Source of the DNA: Cocos nucifera
Lineage: Eukaryota; Streptophyta; Magnoliopsida; Arecales; Arecaceae
Reading direction: 5' to 3'
DNA: 64,000 bases
Assembly: GCA_006176705.1 (NCBI GenBank)
Contig: QRFJ01000023.1
Coordinates: forward strand, 1,700,583 to 1,764,582
Numbering within the stretch: the stretch's first letter is position 1; each line of letters begins with the position of its first letter. The position numbers and the translations under genes are program-made. The notes beneath the pieces are model-generated. The model had not been told where the DNA came from and ran no database searches. It saw only the letters and a list, made by a program, of their open reading frames with translations. Of this stretch, positions 45,909 through 56,350 are shown piece after piece.

Positions 45909-47660
45909 TCAAAAATTTCTTAAATCTACATCATTGTCATCACTAGGAGATGGAGCACGAGCTGGAGCCGGAGTTGGAGCTAGAGTCGAAGCTGGAGCTG
46001 GAGGAGTTGGAGCTAGAATATGGGCCAATATATCCTCAAAGTTCATGAAGATACCTCCAAAATGCATATTGAGCATCGATATCATATCTCTCACGATGCC
46101 CTCTAGATGAGATGCGCACTCCTCAGCTCGATCTGCCCGCATCATAGCATGATCTGCCCATGCCAATGCCTCCTCAAGCTCCTCCCGACTGACGACATCA
46201 GAAGCCTATGAAGAGATGCTCACCTTAGATCAATAGCTGGTTGGCGTATGTCTGGACCTTCATCGGATCCTCTCAGAGTGCTCAAGCTCCAAGACCTGAG
46301 ATAGATGGTCATGGGGCCAGAGGTATCCAGGCCCTCACTCGTGAGTGCATCTAATTGATTCTGTAATTATAAATTTAAATAAAATTTTATAAAAAATGCT
46401 ATAATACTAATCATATATACTAATATATTGAATACTTATAAAATTCTCTCGATCATGGCATTCATCGGCTTGCCCTTCTTGTCTGTACGGCTGGATCGAA
46501 AGATCTCGCTACGGCTGGGCATCACTCCATCTCTCATCAGTTATAACAATGGATCAGTTTATCAAAAATATAAAAAAAAATATTAATTTAATTTATCTAG
46601 TAAGATTTAGAATTCATTATCTCTCTATGCACACGATTGGCCATAGACTCAAGATCGAGAATGTGTGTATATTTCTGGACTGTCCGATTCTCTCGATTTT
46701 GATGAAAGATAGCCTAACAAGTATTTAAATAAATAATAAATATTTAAAAAATATTTAAATATAATTTTAAGCATATTAAAAAATTTAAAAGTTAGTATTT
46801 TACCTCAAACTTCTGACTCCTCCAATGTATAACCATCATCTCCCACTGACTCGGAAGATAGTCTTGTATCTAAGAAACAAGCTCCTTTTGAGTATCTCAT
46901 CGATGCTCAAGCCATCTGTGAAGCTTGACCTTGTAGCTTCGGTATAATTTTTCGATCTTCTTCAGTCGGATATCTCGAGTCCTCTCGTGATCAGAAAAGT
47001 CATACCTCCTCTGCACAAAATTATCAAAAATCAGTTACATAATTATTATAATCAAATATAGTGTAAACATGTTTAATACATAAATATAATTAAGATGCAC
47101 TTATCCATATCTCCTCCCACATTCGGTCCCTGACGGCAGCATCCATCAATCGTCAGTCTCTAGGCTCTATGAAAATAATGTCGACTGCGTCACAAGCACT
47201 CCAAAAAAAGAATACATCTTCTGCGTGGTTTTTTCTACTGACCTTTCCTCCGCATCATACTGCACCATCACCTGATGCTGACGGTTCCACACATGCGCCA
47301 TATGTATGGGACCGCAAAATATTCGGTTGGATGATGCACTTACAATAAAAATATATTATATAAATATATAAGTGTACAAATACTATATAAAAAATAAATA
47401 ATATAATATAATAAAAATGTACACTCAGATACTGGTGGAGTATCATGTATCGAAGATGTGGATGATGGTGGAGGCTCAGATGCCGATGGAGTAGATGCCA
47501 TCAGTGGAGTAAATATCGATGGTGGAGGTTCCTGAGCAGCCAATGCGGAGGTGGATGAAGTATGCTCCGATTGCTCCTCAGATGCTGAACTTCGCATAAC
47601 CCGTCGAGGGATAGGGGTAAAAGCTAGATCGCATTTCGGTGCCATCATGATTTGCAACAT
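45909..47660 (-). pseudogene. CACTA accessory gene, plant transposase PF03004-like (Ptta/En/Spm)
   Basis: In - strand order: a Ser/Pro-rich N-terminus from 47643-47660 (MMAPKCDLAFTPIPRRVM). An exon with LMDAAVRDRMWEEIW lies at about 47100-47150, then TRDIRLKKIEKLYRSYKVKL and HRWLEHR (46880-46980), and SQWEMMVIHWRSQKFE. Two further exons follow, with QNRENRTVQKYTHIL (46640-46690) and PSRSEIFRSSRTDKKGKPMN (46450-46530), and a Pro/Ala-rich end with stop at 45909. Family words such as the W-x-x-L-V-x-x-W region and the PSR(A/S)EIF motif are characteristic. Introns fit the gaps. Stops inside exons (HR*DTQ, VS*IQD) show decay. The family accompanies the main transposase; its exact role is not settled. 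Confidence 0.8.
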
Positions 47661-47667
47661 TAATGAA
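47586..47667. repeat. Direct repeat A1 (gene start of the PF03004-like gene)
   Basis: The segment around CGTCGAGGGATAGGGGTAAA, including the start codon region, recurs diverged at 47987-48071 (CATCGAGGGATAGGGGTGAA...), about 400 bp further on. Between the copies at 47850-47980 there are short repeats of the type GGCACAACCTACYGRCATGGCACG. Confidence 0.85.
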
Positions 47668-47986
47668 CATTAACCAATATAACATGTTGAACAATAATCA
47701 AAGATATGCCTAAGTACCATTCATACAATTACATATAAATATATGAATGTCAAAAATTATGTACACTAATCAATTGACGAGTCTATCGCTATGCAATGCA
47801 ATAAACAAAAATAACAAAATGGGGGTTCTCTTAGTAGTCGAAGATTCTTTTAGCGGTCAGCACGGTCTATCGATACGACATGGCACAACCTACCGACATG
47901 GCACGATCCAAGATACGGCATGACCTACTGGCATGGCACGGCATGGCCCATAACATGGCACAACCTACTGGTATGGCTCAGATGCG

Positions 47987-48071
47987 GAGCTCCGCATAGT
48001 CCATCGAGGGATAGGGGTGAAAGCTAGATTGCATTTTGGTGTCATCGTAATCTGCAACGTTAATCAACATG
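47987..48071. repeat. Direct repeat A2
   Basis: Second copy of the gene-start segment at 47586-47667. Sequence following copy 1 (ATATAACATGTTGAACAATAAT at 47677-47698, shortened here to the shared part) reappears only at about 48620, so about 550 bp (48072-48617) splits copy 2. Confidence 0.8.
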
Positions 48072-48690
48072 AGTTTGAGTATTTAACCATATATTTCATG
48101 AGTGGATGTAGGTCTTTTCAGATATTTAAATTGAAGAATCATTTTAAGAAAAAATCTATAAAAATTCATCAAGTCAAGATTCTTAAAGAAGAAATTTTTC
48201 ATAAGCTTCCAAAGATTAGAAGAAAGAGAGCTCTTTGATCAAAACAAGAAAGATATAAAGAAGAATTCAAATAAAAATCAAATCTCTTTGATTGGTAGCA
48301 AAAATCTCTCAAAATAGTCTTGGAGCAATTTTTGAGACGTCTCGAAATTTTTTTGAGAGCTCTCGAGTGGACTGGTATGCCTAAATGAAGTTCTGGCATA
48401 GTTTCGAGAGATCTCGAGTTGAACTTGAGATGTCTCATTCTCAGGAGATAGAAATATAATTTTTGTGCTCTGAGAGTGAGAAGTCTCGCAGAATTCTTGA
48501 GAGATCTCATGATTTCGATAAGATATTTCGTTCAGAACCAAGAGGTCTCAAAATCTCTCTCCAACCATCTCTATTTTAGAAATCCAATTCACCCCCTCCC
48601 CCTCCTTGAGTTGCAACCTCTAGACAATAAATATAACATGTTGAACAATAATATTAGCAATATATTAATAAATAAACTTTAATAATTTAT
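48072..48690. other. Interrupting segment with palindromic GAGA/TCTC motifs
   Basis: Non-coding. Contains GAGACGTCTCGAAA, GAGAGCTCTCGAG and CGAGAGATCTCGAG (48330-48420) and a C-rich run near 48590. It separates the two parts of repeat A2 and may be a separate insertion; no ends could be defined. Confidence 0.4.
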
Positions 48691-48783
48691 ACTATAATAT
48701 TGAAGTCATCGCTTAGTGGCATCTACAATTTGGACATCAGCATCGCTCCTGACAAATATGTCTGAAACCTCGACAGTACCAGG
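48690..48783 (-). pseudogene. CACTA main transposase, extreme C-terminal end
   Basis: The - strand from 48783 reads GTVEVSDIFVRSDADVQIVD and then a stop near 48712. It continues the reading frame that is cut at 58045 by the inner Tat element (FDDIEVDDDVGSC before the break). It shows that the LTR element landed in the 3' coding end of this gene. Only about 25 codons; the assignment rests on the context. Confidence 0.6.
48779..48783. repeat. Target-site duplication of the inner Tat element, left
   Basis: CCAGG here and TCAGG at 58045-58049: four of five bases match, the difference being C/T. Confidence 0.75.
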
Positions 48784-48899
48784 TGTTGCGGATAAATCCC
48801 GCTCCTGCCGAAGCCCAGCCCGATGCTCAGCCTAATGCAACCAGTAGCCACAGAAGAGCTTCAGTGCACTGGTCTAGCCGAACTCCTTCAGTCGGCTGA

Positions 48900-49240
48900 A
48901 CTGCCTAGCGGTCGAACTCCCCAGCGCCCAGGCTCCGGGCCGAACTCCTACCCTCGGCCGAACTGCCTAGCGGCCGAACTCCCCAGCGGCCAAACTCCCC
49001 AGCGCCCAGGCTTCGAACCGAACTCCTACCATCGACCGAACTGCCTAGCGGCCGAACTCCCCAGCGCCCAAGCCCTGGGCCGAACTCCTACCACCGGTCG
49101 AACTGCCTAGCGGTCGAACTCCCAGCGCCCAAGGGGCCGAACTCCTACCGTGCTCGAGCTAGCGGTCGAACTGCCTAGCGGCCGAACTCCCCAGCGCCAG
49201 GCTCCGGGCCGAACTCCCACCGCCAGCCGAACTTCCTAGC
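48900..49240. repeat. 62-bp minisatellite in U3 of the 5' LTR
   Basis: CTGCCTAGCGG recurs at 48901, 48963, 49041, 49103 and 49171, and a variant at about 49229. The spacing is 62 bp with two longer steps. Rich in CGAACT. The partner in the 3' LTR has seven copies at regular 62-bp spacing. Confidence 0.92.
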
Positions 49241-49447
49241 GGCCGAGCTCCTTGGACTCCAAGCGGCAGGACTTCTTCGGGAGACGGACTCCTCCCAGAC
49301 GCCCGTTCGGCCATCCGAGCTCCTACGAACTTCTCTACGGCCGAGCTCCCCCCGAGCTTTCCCTTTAGCCGAACTCTCCTACAAGTCCGAACTCCTCTGG
49401 ACGAACTGTCGCCTGCAATAAGACCGGACGATATGGCGCCTAACGAT

Positions 49448-49615
49448 CCTTCCTCTCCGTACCGGACTCCATGCGGCCCACGACTCGCCAGTATGGCTCC
49501 CACGATCCACCGGACGACGCCTTCCTCTCCGTACCGGACTCCATGCGGCCCACGACTTGCCAGTATGGCTCCCACGATCCACCGGACGACGCCTTCCTCT
49601 CCGTACCGAACTCCA
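49448..49615. repeat. 72-bp tandem repeat in the 5' LTR
   Basis: CCTTCCTCTCCGTACC at 49448, 49520 and 49592. The unit length is a multiple of three, so several frames stay open across it; this is not evidence of a gene. Present also in the 3' LTR (57564, 57638, 57710). Confidence 0.9.
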
Positions 49616-49672
49616 TGCTGCCCGACGACTCTCTGCCAGACGGCATGGCCGTCACCATCAACTAAGCTCCGC

Positions 49673-49679
49673 TATAAAG
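49673..49679 (+). promoter_or_regulatory. TATA box of Tat element 3
   Basis: TATAAAG, repeated at 57793-57799 in the 3' LTR. The only TATA-like word in a GC-rich LTR, about 130 bp before the TTGACCGTCGG motif. Confidence 0.75.
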
Positions 49680-49937
49680 GGACCCCTCCCGATACGCTAA
49701 GGCTAAGCTCTCTGAACTCTCGACTCTCTAAGCTCTCCTCCTCATCTCTAAGCTCCGGAACTCATTCCGAGCACTCCATTACTGTTGGCCGGAAACTAAC
49801 TTGACCGTCGGAGGGTCCTGCCGGAGCCACCCCCCCCACCGGTTCCGGACGGGACTTCGTTTTGCAGGTCCCCGGCGGCGACCTCAGCGGCCTCGACTCC
49901 GGCGACCTCCGGCGACGACGGATTTCTGCACCAACAG

Positions 49938-49950
49938 ATTGGCGCTAGAG
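49938..49950 (+). promoter_or_regulatory. Primer-binding-site region of Tat element 3
   Basis: ATTGGCGCTAGAG one base after the LTR end. It is shared with Tat element 2 but not with element 1, whose LTR is followed by TCCCTTGCGAGAG. The tRNA was not identified. Confidence 0.65.
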
Positions 49951-50066
49951 GAAGGGCCTGAACCTTCGAGGTTCCCTTGTTCTTAAAGGAGTGCTCGGCG
50001 ACGATTTCCTTCCCCTGCTCCGGATCTCTCTTCTCCCTCTTCAGTATTCCTTTTCTGGAAAGAAAA

Positions 50067-51863
50067 ATGCCCCCCAGAAGAGCCTCGACCCGGAGGTCGG
50101 CAGCCTCCGCGGCCCGATCCCGTTCGGGTCCGTCCGCTCCCACTCCGGCCCCGGCAACACGGGCCCGCTCCGTACTCGCGGTAGATGCGGAGCAGGTTCG
50201 ACCTGCTTGCCCAGCAGGTCCGCGATCTTACGGAGGCGGTGCAGGCAGTGCAGGCCACGCATTCGCGAGGTCCGGCGCCCACTCGACCGGCGCGGGGTTC
50301 CCCAGGAGCCCGGGAACCCAGTCCAGGAGCGACCGATGTGGGCTACCCGACCTCCGGTCCCTCGGGAGAGAAGGGCAGCCGGCAAAGAGCCCCTGCTCGG
50401 ACCGCGGCTCGACCCAGGGAGAGGCTTCACACCTATTCCGCGAGAAGACCTTGGGGATTAAGGATCGCGAAGATTTCCTGGATCAAAGGCTCTTGGAGAA
50501 TGGGACGACGCATAGAAGAACTTCGTCATACTCCTTCCTCCCGCGGTAACGATATTTGCACTGATCCTCCCTTCTCACAGAAAATTATGCAGGAACAGGT
50601 ACCGCCGAACTTCAAGCTCCCGCATTTTGAAAGCTACGATGGGACCACCGACCCGGTCGACCATTTGGAGGCCTTCAGGACGACGATGTTGCTCCATGGC
50701 GCGCCTGATGCCATTTTGTGTCGGGCTTTCCCTTCTACCCTCAAGGGAGCGGCCAGGAATTGGTACTCGGCGCTTAAGCCGGGCACCATCCTATCGTTTG
50801 ACCAAATGAGTCAACAATTCGCGGCCCACTTCGTCAGCAGCAAACGGCCGCGCAGAGGCTCGGATTCCTTGTTGGCCATCAGGCAAAAAGAGGGGGAACC
50901 CATCCGGGCTTACGTCACCCGGTTCAACGCTGCCGCGCTGGAAGTCCGGAACCTGGACCAATCAGTTGCTATGGCCGCCCTCAAGGGCGGCCTTCAGAAG
51001 AACGACCTGTTGTTCTCCCTGGAAAAGAAATATCCCAGGGATTTCGCTGACATGCTAGCTCGGGCCGAAAGCTATGCCCGGGCAGAGGAGGCTTTTGAGG
51101 CCAAGGATAATGAAGCTCGCGACAAGCGACGAGTAGGCAGAGCGGGAAGGCCCGCCGAAGAAAGAAAGCGCACCGAAGCTTGGCCGCGCTCCCGGAACTC
51201 CCCCTGGTCGCGGGCGAGCCCGGACTCCACCTCAGGCTCGGGGGCGGGAAGCCACCGACGGAAGGGCACGCCGAAGTTCCCCTCGGCACCGAAGTCCCCC
51301 CCGACGCCGAAGTTCCCCCCGGCGCCGAGGTTCTCCCCCGCGACGAGGTTCCTCTCCGCGCCACGAGGTTCTCCCCTCCGACGGCGTTTTCACAGCTACG
51401 CCCCCCTCAACGCCCCGAAGGCTCAAGTGCTGCTGGAGATCAAGGGACGACTTCCGGAGCCGGAGAGAATGCGTTCCCATCCCAGAAAATGCAACCCCAA
51501 CAAGTTCTGCCTTTACCACCGTGACCACGGTCACGATACCGAGGAGTGCATCCAGCTCCAGGACGAAATCGAGGAGCTGGTCCGGCGGGGCAGGCTTGGC
51601 CGATTCCTGCAAAGACAACCTAAAGAGCGGGAAGATCGGCCGAGAATGTTGCCGCCGAATGGGGAGGATCGGCAGGAGGATCGGCCGCCTCTCGGCGTCA
51701 TTAACACCGTCTCGGGAGGACCGCAGCGGGGAAAGACCGACGGATCCGAGGGACCGGCGAAGAGGCAGAGGACCTCGGAGCCCGTGACCTTCACCGAGGC
51801 AGACGCCCAGGGGATCCGATTTCCACATAACGACGCGGTTGTAATCTCTTTGAAACGTCGCTG
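50067..51863 (+). pseudogene. Tat element 3 gag
   Basis: ATG 50067 (MPPRRASTRRSAASAARSRS) opens a basic, Ala/Pro-rich N-terminus. One frame change near 50195 leads into the main frame (50185-51863), which is open for 559 codons. It contains FDLLAQQVRDLTEAVQAVQA, then the retrotransposon gag domain at about 50590-51110 (FKLPHFESYDGTTDPVDHLE, YVTRFNAAALEVRNLDQS). A Ser/Pro/Arg-rich repeat part follows (PKFP, PRFS) and an RNA-binding motif at 51507-51549 (FCLYHRDHGHDTEEC). The protease linker is TSEPVTFTEADAQG. Gag would form the particle and bind RNA. It ends early because of an extra A at 51852-51854. Confidence 0.9.
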
Positions 51864-52426
51864 ATTATGATGTACGCCGCATTTTGGTGGATAATGGAAG
51901 TTCGGCGGACATATTGTTTTACGATGCCTTCTTAAAAATGTCCCTACCTGACACCCGCTTAGGGCCTGTAAATTCCCCCCTGGTAGGATTTGCCGGACAC
52001 GCCGTTCCGGTCGAAGGCATGGTGACTTTGGCGGTGACGGCGGGCCAATCCCCAAAATTGGCCAAGGCGCGGATCGACTTTCTGGTCGTGAGGACCCCGT
52101 CCGCCTATAATGCAATCCTTGGGCGACCCGGCCTAAACGCACTACGGGCGGTAGTGTCAACCTACTACTTAAAGATGAAATTCCCGACGAGCCACGGAGT
52201 CGGCGAGGTCAGAGGAGACCAGGCCCTGGCAAAGTACTGCTACTCAGTCGCCCTGCGCGGGGGAGACCGGCCCGACCCTTACCTTGTTGATGGACTGGAC
52301 GTCCGCGACGACCTCACTGAAGAACGGGGCGAACCTGCGGAAGACCTCGTCCCTGTGTCCCTTACGCACGACGGAGACCCGGGGCATGAGGTGCAGGATC
52401 GGCTCCAACTTGGCGGCCGAGGTTAG
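51864..52426 (+). pseudogene. Tat element 3 aspartic protease
   Basis: The frame 51884-52426 follows gag directly once the one-base shift is noted. It carries the catalytic VDNGSSADILFYDAF (DNGSS, intact), VGFAGHAVPVEGMVTL and the second lobe SAYNAILGRPGLNALRAV, the expected ILGR region. Then comes the variable linker to RT (KYCYSVALRG, LVDGLDVRD). All key positions are kept. Protease would process Gag-Pol in the particle. A further frame change at about 52390 separates it from RT. Confidence 0.88.
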
Positions 52427-53240
52427 GGGACAGCTCGTCGCTTTCCTCAGAAGGAATGCGGACGTCTTCGCCTGGGCCCCAGCGGATGTACCAGGGATCG
52501 ACGCCGATGTTATAGAACATCGGCTGGCCATCGACCCAAGGCACCGACCCATCAGAGAAAAGTTACGCCACCAAGCCCCAGAGAGAGACAGAAGGCGGTA
52601 GCCGAAGAAGTGGATAAGCTCCTCGAAGCCGGACTCATCCGGGAGGTCAACTATCCGACCTGGGTCTCGAACGTGGTCCTCGTCAAAAAAGCAAACAACA
52701 AATGGAGGATGTGCGTCGACTTCAAGAAGCTGAACAAAGCCTGCCCAAAGGACAGCTACCCCCTGCCGAGGATCGATCAGCTGGTGGACGCAACCTCGGG
52801 CCACGAGCTCCTCACTTTTATGGACGCATTTTCTGGTTATAACCAGATACGCATGGCGCCCGAGGATGAAGAAAAGACCACCTTTATTACTGACCGAGGT
52901 CTCTATTGTTACAGGGTCATGCCTTTCGGACTCAAGAATGCAGGAGCCACCTACCAGCGCTTGGTCAATAAGGTCTTCAAGGGGCAGATCGGCCGCAACA
53001 TGGAGGTGTACGTGGACGACATGCTAGTCAAAAGCCGAGCCTCGACAGACCACCTCGCCGACCTTGAAGAAACTTTCGGTGCGCTTAGGAGGCACAAGAT
53101 GAAGTTGAACCCGACCAAATGCGCCTTCGGCGTGACCTCCGGAAAAATTTCTAGGATTCATGGTGTCGAGACGCGGAATCGAGGCAAATCCCGAGAAAAT
53201 CCGAGCCATTCAGGAGATGACTGCCCCGAAAACAATTAAG
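52400..53240 (+). pseudogene. Tat element 3 reverse transcriptase
   Basis: The lead-in at 52400-52601 (RNADVFAWAPADVPGIDADV) is in one frame. The main part 52610-53145 has LIREVNYPTWVSNVVLVKKA, MCVDFKKLNKACPKDSYPLP, LTFMDAFSGYNQIRMAPEDE, MPFGLKNAGATYQRLV and the intact active site YVDDMLVK (YVDD 53009-53020). An extra A in the run near 53143-53147 throws it out of frame, and the connection domain continues in the 53160-53370 frame (SRRGIEANPEKIRAIQEM). It is the best preserved RT in the window and is useful as the reference for elements 1 and 2. Confidence 0.92.
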
Positions 53241-53249
53241 GAAGTTCAG

Positions 53250-54200
53250 CGCCTGGCTGGGAAGGTGGCGTCCCTGAACCGCTTTGTCTCGAGGTCGGCC
53301 GAGCGGTGCCTGCCCTTCTTCCAGGTCCTCAGGCGACCGAAAGATTTTTGCTGGACAGCGGAGTGCAAACAAGGCATTCGAGGAGCTCAAAAACTACCTC
53401 GGCGCGCCCCCGCTGCTGGCAAAGCCCGAACCTGGAGAAGGGCTGCTCCTGTACCTAGCTGTCTCTCCAATGGCCCTGGCGGCTGTCCTGGTCAGGGAAG
53501 ATGCGAAAGGCGCAACAACCAGTCTACTACGTGAGCCGAGCCTTGAGGGACGCGGAGACCAGGTACTCCAAGTTAGAAAAATTAATTTACTGTCTTCTAA
53601 TCGCTGCCAGGAGGCTCCGACCTTACTTTCAGGAGCATACCATAACGGTCCTCACGGACCAACCAATAAGAGCCGTCCTCCACCGAGCAGACGCTTCAGG
53701 AAGAATCGCCAAATGGGCGATCGAGCTCACGGAGTTCGACATCAATTACCGGCCCAGGCCATCGATCAAGGCTCAGATACTGGCGGACTTCGTGCTGGAA
53801 TGCACCGCACCAGTTGAAGCCGAACTTGAATCAAGCGAGACTTATCATCGGAGGGAGACCAAGCCCCAACGAAGCCGAGCTGTGGCGGTCGAGCTTCCCT
53901 GAAGAAAGGGCCGACCTTCTTGAAGGCGCCTGGGTTCTGCACGTGGATGGCTCATCCAACTCTAGCGGGGCCGGCGCAGGGCTGGTCCTGGTTAGCCCCG
54001 AGGGGATCGTCACCGAGTACGCACTGCGCTTCGAGTTTCCCACAACCAACAATGGGGCCGAGTATGAAGCGCTGATAGCCGGGCTGCAGATAGCCAGGGA
54101 ATTGAAGGTGGGTCGGCTTCAAGTCTATAGCGATTTTCCCAGTTGGTGGTCGGTCAGGTCGGCGGCAGCTACGAGGCACGGGAGGAAAGCATGGTGATGT
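53250..54200 (+). pseudogene. Tat element 3 dual RNase H region
   Basis: First RNase H: LLLYLAVSPMALAAVLVRED (53430-53510), then VYYVSRALRDAETRYSKLEK and TVLTDQPIRAVLHRADASGR in the frame 53501-53902, ending SIKAQILADFVLECTAP. Second, archaeal-type RNase H in the frame 53814-54197: WVLHVDGSSNSSGAGAGLVL, FEFPTTNNGAEYEALIAGLQ (catalytic Glu kept, unlike elements 1 and 2) and QVYSD (further Asp). A frame change after YSD (about 54135) spoils the last part. The second copy is thought to have been acquired by Tat elements. Three frame changes occur within 950 bp. Confidence 0.9.
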
Positions 54201-54212
54201 ACCTCGGGAAAG

Positions 54213-55646
54213 GTGAAGAACTTGATTACCAGCCTTCGACAGCTTCGACATTCGGCACATCCCAAGGACCGAAAAATACAAGAGGCCGACCTTCTCTCCA
54301 AGTTGGCCACTTTTGCCCCGGCCGAACTGTCCAAAGAAGTATTTTTGGAAACTCTGAAGTGCCCGACCACAGAAGAATCTCAGGCCATCCTACAGACGGA
54401 CTTCGAGCCCAGTTGGATCGACCCGTTGATCGCCTACCTTAAAGAAGGGGTCCTTCCTCACGACCGAAAAGAAGCTCGAAAGCTCAGGAATCAGGCCTCC
54501 CGCTACGTCTTATACAAGGGCAGGTTATATAAAAGGTCGTACTCCCTCCCATTGCTGAGATGTCTCCGACCTTCAGAGGCCGACTTCGCGCTACGGAACG
54601 TGCACGAAGGACTCTGCGGAAGTCACGCAGGAGCCAGGTCCCTGTCGCAAAAACTACTTCAGCAGGGGTACTACTGACCGATCCTGTTTCACGACTCCAT
54701 GGAATATGTGAAGAGGTGCGATCACTGCCAGAAGAATGCCAGCGTGCAAAGGCAGCCAGCATCCGAACTTACTCCACTTAGTGTACCCTAGCCCTTCGCG
54801 CAGTGGGGAATGGACATACTCGGCCCCTTTCCAACGGCGTTCGGATAGCGAAAGTTTTTCCTAATCGCGATTGACTACTTCACCAAGTGGGTCGAGATGG
54901 AACCACTAGCGAAGATCACCGAGGCCAAGGTGCAGGACTTCATCTGGAAGTCGCTAGTCTGCCGGTTCGGCCTGCCCCAAACCCTCATAACCGACAATGG
55001 GCGACAGTTCGCTGGGGCATGGTTTGCCGAGTTCTGCGAAGGGCTAAACGTCTTCCACCACTTCACATCGGTGGCTCACCCGTAGGCCAATGGGGAAGCT
55101 GAGGTGACCAACCGGATCCTGCTACAAGGCATCAAAGCGAGGCTCGATAGGACGAAGGGGGCCTGGGTGGACGAACTCTACTATGTTCTCTGGGCATACC
55201 GAACTATGCAGAGGGTGCCGACCGGTGAGACGCCCTTCACCTTGGCCTTTGGTACCGAGGCAGTTATCCCGATCGAGCTCAAACTTCCGTCTGCACGAGT
55301 CGTGGGCTTCAACGAGTGGCACAACCCCCAGGATCTTAGAGTCAACCTCGACCTTCTAGAAGAAAAAAGGAAGGGAGTCCGCATCCAGATGGCTGCCTAC
55401 CGACGGAAGGTGGCTCAATATTACAACTCCAGAGTCAAAAGCAAGGCATTTAGAGTGGGGGACTTAGTGCTTCGGCGAGCAGCCATCTCTCAGTCTCAGA
55501 GTCAAGAGAAGCTCGTCCCAAATTGGAAAGGTCCATATGAAGTGGTAGAGATCATCCGACCCGAAACCTATCGTCTGAAGGAGCTCGGAGGAATAGTGCT
55601 TCCCCAACCTTGGAACTCAGAAAATCTGAGAATGTATTACCAGTAG
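54213..55646 (+). pseudogene. Tat element 3 integrase
   Basis: A linker (ADLLSKLATFAPAELSKEVF, LYKGRLYKRSYSLPLLRC) leads to the zinc-binding domain (VHEGLCGSHAGARSL with the two His; CDHCQKN at 54715-54740). The core follows: MDILGPF (Asp, 54810), ITDNGRQF (Asp, about 54990) and NGEAEVTN (Glu, about 55090). The C-terminal half 55104-55646 is open (WVDELYYVLWAYRTMQR, FRVGDLVLRRAAI) and ends PWNSENLRMYYQ at a stop, 55644-55646. In-frame stops are TGA at 54676 (TGG expected), TAG at 54847 (CAG expected) and TAG at 55083 (CAG expected), all single C-to-T or G-to-A changes. Confidence 0.92.
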
Positions 55647-55727
55647 ACTTTTCTTAATAAAACTCCTTCGCTCGACATTATTGTTTCAGGATCGCATGAC
55701 GATAGGGAAGAAGCGAACGAAAATGGC

Positions 55728-56350
55728 CCATTAGGAATGAGAAGAGAACCTCGTCCTAGCGAAGTTGAAGGCTCTGTTCACAAAAGACGGGATGGGGGGA
55801 GAAGCACGGACGACGGTCTGAATGTACCCCCGCAGCTCGTTAGGAACAGGAGGAGAACCTCATCCTAGCGTGAGCAAAGTCGAAGGCCCCGTTCACAAAG
55901 GACGGGATGGGGGGAGAAGCATGGACGACGGTCCGAATGTGCCCCCACAGTCGGTTAGGAATAGGAGGAGAACCTCGTCCTAGTGTGAGCAAAGTCGAAG
56001 GCCCCATTCACAAAGGACGGGATGGGGGAAGAAGCACGGACGACGGTCCTGAATGTGCCCCCACAGCCTGTTAGGAACAGGAGGAGAACCTCGTCCTAGC
56101 GTGAGCAAAGTCGAAGGCCCCGTTCACGAAGGACGGGATGGGGGGAGAGGTAGGGACGATGGTCCCCATATGCCCCCACAGTCCGTTAGGAACAGGAGGA
56201 GAACCCCATCCTAACGCGAGCAAGATCGAAGGCCTCGTTCACCTAAAATGAGATGGGGGGAGAGGCGAGGACGACGGTCCCCATGTGTCCCCACAGCTCA
56301 TTAGGAATAGGAGGGGAACCCCATCCTGACGTGAGCAAGGTCCAAGATCG
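55728..56350. repeat. 108-116 bp minisatellite, six copies
   Basis: The unit start TTAGGAA(C/T)AGGAGG follows at 55730, 55838, 55954, 56070, 56184 and 56300. Each unit contains GAACCTCGTCCTAG, GGACGGGATGGGGGGAGA and GACGACGGTC. Same position relative to pol as the 45-bp repeat of element 2 and the 60-bp repeat of element 1, but unrelated sequence. Confidence 0.92.

Larger units (their letters stand above)
48784..49936 (+). repeat. Tat element 3, 5' LTR
   Basis: 1,153 bp, TGTTGCGG ... CCAACA. U3 holds about six copies of a 62-bp unit (48900-49240) and three of a 72-bp unit (49448-49615). The TATA box is at 49673-49679. U5 has TTGACCGTCGGAGGGTCC and TTTTGCAGGTC. Confidence 0.95.

Noticed and set aside
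48900..49240. Regular spaced repeats considered as a CRISPR array
   Set aside because: Units are contiguous tandem copies without unique spacers, lie in LTRs of a eukaryotic retrotransposon, and no cas-like genes occur.
49433..49804. 123-codon + strand frame with a repeated 24-residue peptide
   Set aside because: Lies over the 72-bp tandem repeat and TATA box of an LTR. A repeat length divisible by three explains the open frame.
49801..50430. Multiple overlapping frames on both strands around the inner gag start
   Set aside because: High GC reduces stops; only the frames continuing into the gag domain are supported.
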